This document shows, piece by piece, positions 1 to 10,600 of a stretch of 64,000 nucleotides of DNA; positions within the stretch are counted from its first letter, which is position 1, and the number at the start of each line of letters is the position of its first letter. A program made the position numbers and the translations under genes. Origin of the DNA: an uncultured Cytophagales bacterium (GTDB lineage: Bacteria; Bacteroidota; Bacteroidia; Cytophagales; Thermoflexibacteraceae); assembly GCA_938039675.1 (NCBI GenBank), contig CALHUI010000011.1, positions 62,001 through 126,000 of the forward strand, read 5' to 3'. The notes beneath the pieces were generated by a model, which had not been told where the DNA came from, ran no database searches, and worked only from the letters and a program-made list of their open reading frames with translations.

Positions 1-1327
1 AGTGTCGAAAAACTGTATAAACAGCACCCTTCGCCTCATTTGCCCGAAAAACGATTTTGTAGTTGCCGGGTTGCAGGGCAATATTGGCAACTTTGCCTTC
101 CAGCGTGTAGTTTCCTACCCACTCTTGCCCGTCGGAGTTGAGTTTATACAATGAGGCGATGCCGCTGTAATAATGGTTCAGTGTTAAAATGCCCGGCTGT
201 TCTATGGGGACTTCGGTGGTTTGCCCCTGCCGAACGATAACATTGCGAACAAACGTTCGCGGCGTGGTGAGTACCTCCACGTCGTAGTTGCCTGCCAAAT
301 AACGCTGCGAAGTGCCAACTTCCTGCACGTAAAGTGTTTCGCTTTTGCCTGCCTGTCGGATAATGGCTTTCAGGTTGCCGTATTCCTTCGGGGTTTGCAT
401 TTTGAAAGTGAGCAGTCCCTGTGGTGCGCGAATGCGGATAACGTTGTGTTTGCCGCCTTCAATCTGTACGTCTTTTTTCAGGATGACGGGGATTGTGCCT
501 ACTTCAATATCGTAGTTAATCACCGGGTCAATCACCAGTGTATCGGTGCGCCCGCGAGCATCGCGAAAGTGAATCAGGTCATAAATCGCCTTGCCCGTAA
601 CGTTGTTGATAAAGGTCATGTTTACATCTTTCTCTATCGGTTTGTCGGCGGCATCGGTGAGCTCCACCGTAACGGTGGTGCGCCCCAGAATCTGCCGCGA
701 AATAGCCCCCAGAATGGCGCGGAAATCCTCGGCACTGCGGGCATCATACGCCTTACCGACACAGTTAAAAGCAGCCGTGAAATCCTTTCCGACCCCCAAC
801 CCGATAATAAAAGGCTTGAGTACAATTCCGTTTTTCTGAAGCCCCAAAGAAATGGCGCAAGGGTCGCCGCCGCAGGCTTCTATACCATCGGTAATCATGA
901 TAATCACGTTGCGGTAGTTGCCTTCGGGCGGAAAGTCTTTAACCGCCTGTTCCAGCGAATAGGCAATTGGCGTAGTGCCTTTGGGTGCGAGCCGTGTCAG
1001 CGCTGCCTTGATTTGGGTGTGATTATTGGCTGCAAAACCGACTTCCAATTTGGAATCCGTACAGTTTTTTTGCTTGAAATCAAATTGATGCCCATAAACT
1101 CGCAGTGCCATTTCCACATTCGGATTGCGGCGCAGCGAATCCACAAAAGCCGCAATTTTATCTTTGGCAATATTGATTCTCAAGTCATTATCCCATTTAG
1201 AGAGCATACTGCCCGAAGCATCCAGCACAAGCAGCAAGCGCGTTTTTTCGGGCATCAATTGCTGCGGACGCTGGGCTTGAGCGGTAGCGGAAAGCCAACA
1301 GAAAAACAATAGGAGTTTTGTTTTCAT
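1..1327 (-). CDS. Secreted von Willebrand factor A (VWA) domain protein, 3' end cut by the window edge
   Basis: The minus frame is open from an ATG at 1327 to the left edge, about 442 codons with no stop, so the C-terminus lies outside. It begins with a typical signal peptide (MKTKLLLFFCWLSATAQAQ). A VWA fold follows, with a MIDAS metal site: DASGSM near residue 38, then later the stretches around LAPKGTTPIAYSLEQ and VIIMITDGIEACGGDPC. The second half reads as beta-rich repeats of the carboxypeptidase-regulatory or Ig-like kind. It is likely exported to the periplasm or cell surface and could bind protein ligands; no substrate can be named. It is transcribed divergently from gltB across a 295-bp gap. 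Confidence in the VWA call is high, in function low. Confidence 0.85.
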   Translation of the reverse strand, partial: MKTKLLLFFCWLSATAQAQRPQQLMPEKTRLLLVLDASGSMLSKWDNDLRINIAKDKIAAFVDSLRRNPNVEMALRVYGHQFDFKQKNCTDSKLEVGFAANNHTQIKAALTRLAPKGTTPIAYSLEQAVKDFPPEGNYRNVIIMITDGIEACGGDPCAISLGLQKNGIVLKPFIIGLGVGKDFTAAFNCVGKAYDARSAEDFRAILGAISRQILGRTTVTVELTDAADKPIEKDVNMTFINNVTGKAIYDLIHFRDARGRTDTLVIDPVINYDIEVGTIPVILKKDVQIEGGKHNVIRIRAPQGLLTFKMQTPKEYGNLKAIIRQAGKSETLYVQEVGTSQRYLAGNYDVEVLTTPRTFVRNVIVRQGQTTEVPIEQPGILTLNHYYSGIASLYKLNSDGQEWVGNYTLEGKVANIALQPGNYKIVFRANEAKGAVYTVFRH

Positions 1328-1622
1328 CAATTACGCATCATTGTTGTTTTAGATGAGATTAAAATTTTGCATATGGCAAATTAACCATTTGCGGCGGATA
1401 ATAAAATTGCCTGTATTCGAGTTTTCCCGTAGCTATGTGCAACAAGGCATAAATTACGGGGTATATACCTCCATAGCGAAGGATTTACAAACCCTTCACA
1501 ATGGAGGCGTGTGCAACATTCTACAAAACCCGCAAGCACCGGCCTTAAAAATTTCTCACCGCTTAGCCGCGTTTTTTAATCTATTTACTATATTGGTAGT
1601 TGCATTAAAAATTACATAAACA
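1328..1622. promoter_or_regulatory. Divergent intergenic region between the VWA gene and gltB, with a nested hairpin
   Basis: The 295 bp are AT-rich and must hold promoters for both flanking genes; I could not assign a convincing TAnnTTTG box. An open frame (1353-1619, +) runs through it but looks non-coding. The notable element is at 1468-1507: CCTCCAT, 3-nt spacer, GAAGG, 10-nt loop, CCTTC, 3-nt spacer, ATGGAGG. This gives a 7+5 bp stem with a symmetrical 3x3 internal loop, about 115 nt before the gltB start. It may be an RNA element in the gltB leader or a two-part operator. Confidence 0.5.
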
Positions 1623-4600
1623 ATGGGGCAATTTTTTCAGGAAAATGAAAAATCGGCTTGTGGCGTAGGATTTATTGCCAGCCGACAGGGTGAGTATGAC
1701 CACCGGATTCTACAACAGGCATTGTATGCCTTAAAATGCGAAGAACATCGCGGAGGCTGTGCAGCCGACCGCATCACCGGCGACGGTGCCGGCATTATGA
1801 CTGACATTCCCTTTGATTTACTGGGGTATAAACGGGGTGAAGTAGCAGTAGCCTCGCTTTTTCTGCCCACCGATGCGGAAAAGCAACGCGTTGCGCTGAA
1901 AACCTTTGAAGAATCGTTTTCACTCATGGGGCTGGAGGTGATTGAATATCGCGATGTACCTATCAATCCTGATGTGTTGGGGCCGCAAGCCCGCGCCTCA
2001 ATGCCCGACATGCGCCATGCCATCATTGCCCGACCCAAACATTGCCGAACCGACTATTCTTTTGACAAACTACTCTATCAAGCAAAGCAATTCAACCGCA
2101 TTCGCCAAAAAGATGCACAGGAAGTCCCCGAATTTTTCTTCACCTCGCTTTCGGCCAATACCATTGTTTACAAGGGGCTGATTCGCGCCGAAGATTTGGG
2201 ACGTTTCTACTTAGACCTGCAAAATCCCGGATTCAAAACACGCTTTGGCATTTTCCACCGCCGTTTCAGTACCAATACAGTCAGTACGTGGGACAAAGCA
2301 CAGCCTTTCCGCTTCATCAGCCACAACGGTGAAATCAATACGATTCAGGGCAATCGCTCGTGGGCTTTTTCACGGGAAAAAGCACTTGGTCTTAAAAAAG
2401 ACGAACTGCTCAACCACTACAAAGTGAGTGATTCGGGTAGTTTGAACGAAATGGTAGAAGCCTTAGCATTCCGCAGCAGTATCCGCTATATAGAGGACAT
2501 TCTGGCAATTATGATACCGCCCGCCAAAACAGACAAAGATTTTTATCGTTTTTGGAGCCGCGCCATGGAGCCCTGGGACGGCCCCGCCCTGATTACTTTC
2601 GGAACGGGCAATAAAGTAGGTGCGCGATTAGACCGCAACGGCTTCCGCCCCTGCCGTTGGGCGATGACGGAGAAATATTTTTACCTCTCTTCCGAAGCCG
2701 GTTCGTTTGATTTGGACGAAGCCGATATTTTGCAAAAAGGAACGCTCAATGCCGGAACGGGTGTTACTATGAATCTGATTACGGGCAGTATCAGCTTCTG
2801 CGACCCAAGCGACTCGCGCGAAAACATCGGCGCACACTACGATGCACGTCTGCTGCCAATGGAAAATCTCGGCACAGAGGCAGAAGTTCCTCTACTGGAC
2901 AAAAAATACTTGTTTGCCTACACTGAAGAAGACATCGCCCGCATCCTGATTCCGATGATGAGCACAGGCAAAGAACCCATCGGCTCTATGGGCGATACGG
3001 CACGCCTCAATATCTTTTCCGAAGAACCCCGCTCATTCTTTGACTACTTCTACCAGACTTTTGCACAGGTTACAAACCCTCCGTTGGACTATCTGCGGGA
3101 GAAAAACGTAACCGACATGGTTAATTATTTAGGTAAAAAGCCGAATATTTTCGCTCAAAAGGAGCTTATTCCGCCCCCGCCTGCTTTTGAACTGAAAAGT
3201 CCCATCCTTTCATTGGGTGAAATGGCATTTGTAAGAGAACTGAAAAATTCGCGTGAAGGCGTTTATCGTCCTGTGGCTGCTGAATTCGACACGACTTTTA
3301 AACGTAAAAACGGTGCGGTGGGTATGCAACGCAAGTTGGATGAGTTGGGCAGAGCCGTAGTGGATGCGGTCAATGGTGGCGAAATTTCTGTTATTATCCT
3401 CAGCGACCGCAACGCCGACTACGAAAATCCGCCCATTCCTGCCCTGTTGGCGCTGCGTGCCGTAATTATAGCCCTTACCGATGCCGGATTGCGGCTCGAG
3501 GCCTCCATAGTGGTGGACTCGGGCGAAATCAAAACCACCCATCACGTGGCCTGCCTCATCGGGTTTGGTGCAGTGGCTGTTTGCCCATACCTTGCGCTGC
3601 AATTGGCACGCTTTGAAACGGCACATAAAATTGGCAAAGTAGAGCTTTCTGCCGACGAGAAAGAGCAGAACATACTCAAAGCTCTGAAAGAAGGCTTGCT
3701 GAAAATCATGTCCAAAATGGGCATCTCTGTATTGCGCAGCTATCAGAGTGCCAAGTTGTTCAGCATCGTAGGTTTGAACAAAGAAGTTACTTCGCGCTAT
3801 TTCCCACGCGTGCACAGCGTACTTGGTGGCCTTACGATTAGCGGCATTGCTGATGAGGTACTGACCAAGCTGGAAATTTGCCGCAAATACGAAGAAAAGC
3901 AGCAGTTGGTCAATAATTTCCTCTATCGGGAAGATACAATCGGCACACAAGGCGAAAAACACTCCATGACCTTCGCCCGCTCAAAAATTATCCACCAACT
4001 GGTGCGCGATACGGGCAAAGCACTGAATAACATGGAACTCTACGATGAATACCTCAAAATGGGTATCCGCCAAGCACCTGTAAACGTTCGCCATCTGTTT
4101 ACACTGAAAAAAGCGGCAACGCCCGTGCCCGTGGAGCAGGTAGAGCCGCGCAGTAATATTCTTCGCCGTTTTGGTTCGGGAGCCATGAGTTTTGGCGCTA
4201 TCAGTGCCGAGGCGCAGCGCGACATCATTCTGGCCATGCAGGAAATAGGCGGGCGCAGCAATAGCGGCGAAGGCGGCGAAAATCCATATTACTTCACAGA
4301 AGGCATTACCGCCACCACCAAACAAGTGGCATCGGCACGCTTTGGCGTAACGGCACTGTATTTGGTTTCGGGCAGCGAATTGCAAATTAAGGTGGCACAG
4401 GGCGCTAAACCCGGCGAGGGCGGCCAATTGATGAGCGTCAAAGTAAATGCCGACATTGCCCGCGCACGTTACAGCAACCCCGGCGTAGATTTGATTTCGC
4501 CGCCACCCCTGCACGATATTTACAGCATTGAAGACCTCAAACAACTCATCTACGAGTTAAAACAAATTTCGCCCGAAGCCAAAGTAAACGTAAAGTTAGT

Positions 4601-6062
4601 AGCAGGGGCAAACATCGGAACGATTGCCGTAGGTGTGGCCAAAGCAGGTGCTGATGTGATTGACGTAGTCGGCGGCGATGGCGGAACGGGTGCCGCTTCG
4701 TTGAGTTCCATGAAACACGCAGGGCTACCTTGGGAGTTTGGCTTAGTGGAAGTACATCAGGCACTGCTGCAAAACGGACTCCGCCAACATGTGCGCCTCC
4801 GCACCGACGGCGGCCTGAGCACCGGCGAAGACATTGTTATGGCTGCCATTATGGGCGCAGAAGAGTACAATTTCGGCAAGTTACTGCTTGTAGCCGAAGG
4901 CTGCGTAATGGCGCGTATTTGCGAAAAAAACACCTGCCCCGCGGGCATCACTACCCACGACCCCGTTTACAAAGCCAAATACAAAGGCAGCAAAGACCAT
5001 GTGGTGAAAATGCTGGAATACATCGCCGAGGACGTGCGCCGCAAGTTGGCTTTCATGGGCTTTACTTCGCTCAACGAAATTATCGGACGAACCGACCTGT
5101 TAGACATCAACCCTGCCGCCCGCGACCTGGTTAATCGCCGCAATCTGGATTTGAGCTTTGTACTGGGGCAACCCATGCCCGGCTATCAGACCGAACCGAA
5201 CCCGTTCTTTGAAGGAGTCAGCCCGCTGAATCAACAGATTGTGGAAGACACCCGCACTGCTATTGCCGAAAACCGACATGCGGAGTTCAGTTATGACATT
5301 TATGCAACCGACCGCGCGGTTTTGGCAACCGTAGCAGGCGAAATTGCCCGCAAAGAAAACCGCTATCGACAAATGTTCTACCGCGATAAGTCGCTCTATC
5401 CGTTTACTAAGTCGCTGAAATTCACCTTTAAAGGCAGTGCCGGGCAAGGTTTTGGCGTATTTATGACCGATGGCATGGAAGTAAAACTCTATGGAGAAGC
5501 CAACGACTCGGTGGCCAAGTCCATGTCGGGCGGCAAGTTGGTTATCACACCACAGAAACACGTGCAATTTCGCCCCGAAGAGAATGTCATCGTCGGCAAT
5601 TGTGCGCTTTACGGAGCCACAGGCGGAGTTCTGTACGTTCATGGCATTGCAGGCGACCGTTTTGCCGTTCGCAACAGCGGTGCCTATGCCGTTGTGGAAG
5701 GTGTAGGTCTGCACGCCTGCGAATACATGACTCGCGGCAAAGTAGTCATCCTCGGCGATTTTGACGAAAATCTGGGTTCAGGTATGACCGGCGGAGAAAT
5801 TTACCTCTACAAGCCCCGCAGGAAAGACTTTATCAACCGCGAATACCTGACAGAGGCAGTTCCTCTACCCGACGATTTCGCCGAGCTCCATGAACTTTTG
5901 CAGGACTATCTGATTGATACAGGCAGCCGAACTGTAGAAAAAATCCTGCAAAACTGGGAACATGCCAAGCATGATTTTATGCGCCTTGTACCGCTGAATA
6001 TGCTCAAAAAGAAGAAAGCAGCCGCAGCAACTATAACAAGCGCCACAGAAGTAGGCGTTTAG
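1623..6062 (+). CDS. gltB: Glutamate synthase, large (alpha) subunit
   Basis: GltB makes two glutamates from glutamine and 2-oxoglutarate, the GOGAT half of ammonium assimilation. The 1479-residue protein has the full domain order. It starts with a 12-residue propeptide and the nucleophile C13 in ACGVGF of the class II glutaminase (to about residue 430). A central domain follows, then the FMN-binding synthase domain (about 800-1180), and last the GXGXG beta-helix (about 1270-1430). The 3Fe-4S ligands are C1094, C1100 and C1105 with CX5CX4C spacing, as in Azospirillum GltS. The small subunit gene gltD, normally next door, is absent: the next gene is convergent. The partner must be encoded elsewhere, or the enzyme is ferredoxin-dependent. 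The Amt gene at 17.2-18.6 kb fits the same nitrogen theme. Confidence 0.97.
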   Translation: MGQFFQENEKSACGVGFIASRQGEYDHRILQQALYALKCEEHRGGCAADRITGDGAGIMTDIPFDLLGYKRGEVAVASLFLPTDAEKQRVALKTFEESFSLMGLEVIEYRDVPINPDVLGPQARASMPDMRHAIIARPKHCRTDYSFDKLLYQAKQFNRIRQKDAQEVPEFFFTSLSANTIVYKGLIRAEDLGRFYLDLQNPGFKTRFGIFHRRFSTNTVSTWDKAQPFRFISHNGEINTIQGNRSWAFSREKALGLKKDELLNHYKVSDSGSLNEMVEALAFRSSIRYIEDILAIMIPPAKTDKDFYRFWSRAMEPWDGPALITFGTGNKVGARLDRNGFRPCRWAMTEKYFYLSSEAGSFDLDEADILQKGTLNAGTGVTMNLITGSISFCDPSDSRENIGAHYDARLLPMENLGTEAEVPLLDKKYLFAYTEEDIARILIPMMSTGKEPIGSMGDTARLNIFSEEPRSFFDYFYQTFAQVTNPPLDYLREKNVTDMVNYLGKKPNIFAQKELIPPPPAFELKSPILSLGEMAFVRELKNSREGVYRPVAAEFDTTFKRKNGAVGMQRKLDELGRAVVDAVNGGEISVIILSDRNADYENPPIPALLALRAVIIALTDAGLRLEASIVVDSGEIKTTHHVACLIGFGAVAVCPYLALQLARFETAHKIGKVELSADEKEQNILKALKEGLLKIMSKMGISVLRSYQSAKLFSIVGLNKEVTSRYFPRVHSVLGGLTISGIADEVLTKLEICRKYEEKQQLVNNFLYREDTIGTQGEKHSMTFARSKIIHQLVRDTGKALNNMELYDEYLKMGIRQAPVNVRHLFTLKKAATPVPVEQVEPRSNILRRFGSGAMSFGAISAEAQRDIILAMQEIGGRSNSGEGGENPYYFTEGITATTKQVASARFGVTALYLVSGSELQIKVAQGAKPGEGGQLMSVKVNADIARARYSNPGVDLISPPPLHDIYSIEDLKQLIYELKQISPEAKVNVKLVAGANIGTIAVGVAKAGADVIDVVGGDGGTGAASLSSMKHAGLPWEFGLVEVHQALLQNGLRQHVRLRTDGGLSTGEDIVMAAIMGAEEYNFGKLLLVAEGCVMARICEKNTCPAGITTHDPVYKAKYKGSKDHVVKMLEYIAEDVRRKLAFMGFTSLNEIIGRTDLLDINPAARDLVNRRNLDLSFVLGQPMPGYQTEPNPFFEGVSPLNQQIVEDTRTAIAENRHAEFSYDIYATDRAVLATVAGEIARKENRYRQMFYRDKSLYPFTKSLKFTFKGSAGQGFGVFMTDGMEVKLYGEANDSVAKSMSGGKLVITPQKHVQFRPEENVIVGNCALYGATGGVLYVHGIAGDRFAVRNSGAYAVVEGVGLHACEYMTRGKVVILGDFDENLGSGMTGGEIYLYKPRRKDFINREYLTEAVPLPDDFAELHELLQDYLIDTGSRTVEKILQNWEHAKHDFMRLVPLNMLKKKKAAAATITSATEVGV

Positions 6063-6076
6063 ACCACACAAAAAAC

Positions 6077-6108
6077 AATCCTGACGGGTTTTACAGCCCG
6101 TCAGGATT
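6077..6108. terminator. Bidirectional terminator between gltB and the TPR gene
   Basis: A perfect 12-bp inverted repeat (AATCCTGACGGG / CCCGTCAGGATT) with an 8-nt loop lies between two convergent genes. A-rich sequence on its left side gives a U-run for minus-strand transcripts; the plus-strand U-run is weaker. Confidence 0.75.
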
Positions 6109-6202
6109 AAACATTTGACTATCAATATTTGCAAACGTAAAATCGCTTGCGCTTTTGCATTACTTGCTCAACTGCTTGTATGCAGTCGTTTCTACCGCTC
6201 AC

Positions 6203-7567
6203 TCAGCGCAGCACAAATACTTTCGGATATTCCAAAATCAGGTAGTTCAGCGTGGCCTTAATAGCATCGTTCAGCTCTGCACCATTGGGTTTGATGAACT
6301 TATCGTACTGTTGAGGCGGCACAATGTTTTTTGCGCTGCTGTTAAAACGTGCAATATTGCCTATGGCTTCAAACTCCAAATTGCTGTTGGTTATATTAGT
6401 AATACCGCGGAGTTTGTCTGTTTTGGAAGTTACCCACATGTAACCTTTGTTTTCGGCAACAGGAATTTCAATGGTGCGTGTGCCGGTGCTGTCTTCGGCT
6501 ATTACCACTTCGCTGTTCAGCACCAAGTTAGAGGCATTGTTCACCACCGCAAACATCTGCATTTTGTACTTGGTCGAATAGCGGCCTTTCATCACTTTGT
6601 AGAAATAGTAAGTATCGCCGCGCTGTAAGCCGCCCGTAAACCAGTAGCGGCTGTCATTAATGAGTTGGAAATAACGCTTTTTACCTTCGGGATTTATCCA
6701 GTTTTCGGTTTCTACCAAGCGCTTCATGGCCTCAATATCCTCCATGTAAGGATGCTCGCCGTAAACGTCTGTCAGGATTTTCTCGCGCAGCAGGCTGAGC
6801 AGTACGGTTTTCTTTCCAACGGGAAAATCGTTGCGGGCAGAGAGTTGGTAGTAGTAGCGGCGGCCGTCTTCCAAAGTGGCAAACTTGGTTTCAGCAATAA
6901 ACTTGCGCACCTCCGCTGTTTTTTGGTCATCGGCGGTTGGGGTTGGCAAACCTCCCATACCGGAACTTGCCATGTTCAATATGCCAAGTTCTATCATACC
7001 GGCAAGGTCTTCTTCGCTGACTTTGGAGAGTATCTCGCGGCGCAACTGTATGTAGCGTCCTTCGTTGGGTTGCAAATCGGCTAGCAGTTGATAGTCTATC
7101 AATGCTTGCGGATAATTTTTTAATTGGACGTTCAGTTCGGCACGGTAGTTTAGTAGTTTTTCGTTTTTGTTTTGCTTTTTGTCGAGCAAAAGAGCAGCAT
7201 CCAAATCTTGCAGTGCTGCCTCTAAATTACCCATTAAACGATAGGCCGCCGCTCTGCCGGCATACAAATCGGCATCGTTGGGGGCTATTTCAATGGCTTT
7301 GGTATAATCTGCCACAGCACTGTTATAATCTTTCAACTCCATAAAAGCCTCCGCACGCCTCCTGTAAGCCGCCACATGGTCAGGATAGCGGCTGATAACT
7401 TTTCCGAACAATGTAATAGACTGGGGGTAATCCTGCCTCTGGAAGGCTTCCTCAGCTTTTGTAAAATCCTTATCGGAGCGTTTTTGTGCCTGAACGACCG
7501 CAGAGGAAACCATGAGCGGTGCCAACATCAGGAAAGAAATAACAAACTTGCGGCGAATTGTTTTCAT
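6203..7567 (-). CDS. Secreted tetratricopeptide (TPR) repeat protein
   Basis: The start at 7567 gives 454 residues with a clean signal peptide (MKTIRRKFVISFLMLAPLMV, then SSAVVQAQ). The longer open frame upstream would add 59 non-signal residues and run into the divergent kinase gene, so I reject it. Residues about 30-190 hold several TPR units with the usual pattern (for example A-EAFMELKDYNSAVADYTKAIEIAPNDA). The C-terminal 250 residues are a separate region rich in beta-type segments and match no family I recognise. It is probably a periplasmic scaffold. It is divergent from the sensor kinase with only 67 bp between starts, so the two may share regulation. Confidence 0.75.
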   Translation of the reverse strand: MKTIRRKFVISFLMLAPLMVSSAVVQAQKRSDKDFTKAEEAFQRQDYPQSITLFGKVISRYPDHVAAYRRRAEAFMELKDYNSAVADYTKAIEIAPNDADLYAGRAAAYRLMGNLEAALQDLDAALLLDKKQNKNEKLLNYRAELNVQLKNYPQALIDYQLLADLQPNEGRYIQLRREILSKVSEEDLAGMIELGILNMASSGMGGLPTPTADDQKTAEVRKFIAETKFATLEDGRRYYYQLSARNDFPVGKKTVLLSLLREKILTDVYGEHPYMEDIEAMKRLVETENWINPEGKKRYFQLINDSRYWFTGGLQRGDTYYFYKVMKGRYSTKYKMQMFAVVNNASNLVLNSEVVIAEDSTGTRTIEIPVAENKGYMWVTSKTDKLRGITNITNSNLEFEAIGNIARFNSSAKNIVPPQQYDKFIKPNGAELNDAIKATLNYLILEYPKVFVLR

Positions 7568-7634
7568 AAGATTGTTATAAGGGTGTAAAGGTGTTAGTGA
7601 ATAGTTACCATGCAGCAATCCGGATGCTTCAAGC

Positions 7635-10600
7635 ATGGTTTTTGCGAAAATTACGGTAATTTCAGCAATGATAAAAGCAAAAATGAGTGCCGGAATAAAA
7701 TACCTGCGTTCCCTTTTGATTTTCCGCTGCTGGGGATGGGGCATAGTATTGGCTATGTTATTGCTTGCCTTTCTGCTGGCAGAACACTATTTGCCACTTC
7801 CACTGCCCGGTACCAACTTTCTATTGCAGTCGGTTAATAGCCGTTTGGCGAGCGAACTTGCACAGGCGCGCCTGTTGGTAGATGAAATCCGCCATCAGTT
7901 TGAGCAAGCCGAACAGGAGGGGCACACCCTTGGCTTTCAAGACCTGAACTTCAAAGGCAAGTATCCTGTGCTGGTATTTCGGAACAACCAGTTACTTTTG
8001 TGGACAAACAATCGTTTTTGGCTGAACCGCGAAGACCTGAACGGCAAATTTGACGTGCAAACCATGAGCCATGCAGGCGGCACATTTATTATCTACAAAC
8101 AATCGGTCAGGCAAAACAACGGCGACCGAGTACATTTTGCAGCCCTGATTCCCTTAGAGTTTCGCTACAAAATAAATGCTCCGCTGCTCAAACCGGGTGT
8201 TAATCCGGATATTTTTCCCGATGAAAAAGTAAACATATCGCTCAACCCGGAAGAAGGATTTGCCATCAAAGCCGAAGACGGACGGTATCTTTTTTCGGTC
8301 ATCCTGCCCGATAATTACCATTTCAGCGGCGGTTTATCGGAGGAAAATCTGATTCTGCTGCTTGTTATTGGCAGTTTGCTGCTGGCCGGATGGTTGGTGC
8401 GACATCAAATCAATACCTATCTGGCAGATGCCCGCTACTCCGACGGCCTGATACTGCTGGCTACATTTTTGATAGGGGCAAGGCTCGTACTGCTGCTGGC
8501 CAACGACCCCGCAGCCTTTAACCGGCTGCCCTTGTTCAGCTCTTCCAGTTTTGCTTCGTCGGTTATTTCACGCTCACTTGGCGATTTGTTCATCAACATC
8601 TTGTTCGTATTTCTGATTTGTAGTTACGGCTACCTGTACTACCCCCGACTGATTGAACGGCAGCATTTGCAGGTTTTGCGCACACGCTACGCATGGGTAG
8701 GCAGCATCTTGTTGGCGATTTTTTCACATGCTTTTTTCTTTTTCCACTTTTCGCTGTTGCGCAATCTGTACTTCAATTCCCAAATCAGGTTAGACATCAC
8801 TTTCGAACCGAGCTTTGACGTACTGAAAATCACCAGTTTGCTGATTTTTTTGCTCAGCAATTTTGTGTTTTTCTTCATCAGCCACATCTCCATGCGGCTG
8901 GTAAGTTCCATGCTACCCGACCGTCGGCAAATGGCGGCGGCTATTGTCATTGGCGGGCTGATTTCGGCGGTGTTGCTGCAAATCGCCCATGCCGATATAG
9001 AGTGGTACACGCTGCTGCTTTGTACGGTTTACCTGCTGATTATCAGCATGAGCAATTTGACTCGCAAGGTGAAAAGTTTTAACTACTTCTCTTATTTGTA
9101 CCTGTGTTTGAGTGCTACCGTAACTGCCATGATGGGAGCATTTGCCATTTATCAGCTCGAGCAGCAAATACGCATGGAAAACAAATACAAGGTAGCTGCT
9201 CAACTGGCAGAGGGCAACGACAAACTGGGCGAGTTTCTTCTGCAACAATCGTTAAAAAAAATTCAGGTAGACCAAACCATCATCAACCGGATGCTGACAT
9301 CCTATTCCAGCAAGGATATCATCATACAAAAAATAAAAAAACAGCACATAGACAAGTATTTTGACAACTACGAAACCAACGTTTTACTCTTTGACGGCAA
9401 CGGCGAACCTTACAACTACACCACCACCTACGACTCGCTGCTGCTTGCGTTTGACCGCGAAAAATACAAAACAGAATATCCCAATATCTTGTATATAAAT
9501 AGGTTGAACGGCGAAATACCGATGTACGTCTGTTTTACCGACCTGATGAGGAACGATATGCGCATTGGCCGCATGGTGATTGAACTGCGGCAAAAGCGCA
9601 TTACACCTTTTGGGGCTTATCCGAGTTTTCAGCGCACAGCTGAGTTGCTGCCCGATGCCATTGAAAAAGGCATGAGTTATGCCATCATTACCAACGGACA
9701 ACTGACCCACAGCAGCAGCAACTTCAATTACACGCCTGCCTTGCTGAAAGACTTATCAATTACCGACGTTCAACCCGACAATATTCCGGTAAGCAGAACG
9801 ATTAATAACTTCCGCCACCTAATGCTTTCGCCCAAGGAAGGCGTTCAGGTGATTGTTTCATCGTCCATCTACCCTGCTCAAAACATTATTGCCAACTTTT
9901 CATTCCTGTTTCTCATCTTGCTGGGCGGCAAGTTGTTAATTCTGATTATTTACGGCCTGCGGCAAGGCATGTGGCAATTGCTTCGCGCCCAAATGAGCCT
10001 GACAGCACGCATTCAGATTTACCTGAACCTTGCTTTTTTTACTCCGCTCATTGTGGTGAGCGTAATTATTACCAGCCTGCTGAACAACCAGAACCGCCGC
10101 GAGATACAGGAGTCTTACATAGAAAAGGCCGTAACCATCAGTACCAATGCGGGTATTGCTGCCGATATGGAAGCCTACAACAAAGGCGCGATGAGTAAAG
10201 ACCGTTTGGAAGATAATGTTAGCAAAATTGCACAACTGGCCAATGTGTACATGAACCTGTATAGCCGTTCTGGGCGCTTGCTGGCCTCCAATGAATCTTT
10301 TAGCTACCAAAGCGGCCTTGTAACCGACTTGATTAACCCGCAAGCACTGGCAGAACTAAACATGAACCCACAAGGACGCACCATTTTGAGCGAAGTTATC
10401 GGAAGTTTGCCTTACAGTTCGGTGTATGTGGCGGTACGCTCTGCTGCTTCGGGCGATATTACGGGCATCATCGGCATTCCGTTTTTTGAGTCGCAACACA
10501 ATGCCGAAAAGCGCATCATCAGCGTTTTGAGCAGCATTATGAATGTGTTTACATTCATCTTTTTGGGTATGGCAGTCATTTCTTACTTGGCATCGCGCGT

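Noticed and set aside
221-1312. 363-codon open frame on the plus strand
   Set aside because: It lies opposite the VWA gene, which has a signal peptide and MIDAS motif on the minus strand; the plus-strand protein has no domain sense.
1353-1619. 88-codon plus-strand frame before gltB
   Set aside because: No recognisable features, and it fills the divergent promoter region that contains the nested hairpin.
3210-3962. 250-codon minus-strand frame inside gltB
   Set aside because: A shadow of the GltB coding sequence, whose motifs are certain.
6077-6108. CRISPR repeat or transposon end
   Set aside because: It is a single 12-bp palindrome between convergent genes with no spacer array or transposase; a terminator explains it. 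No CRISPR array was seen anywhere.
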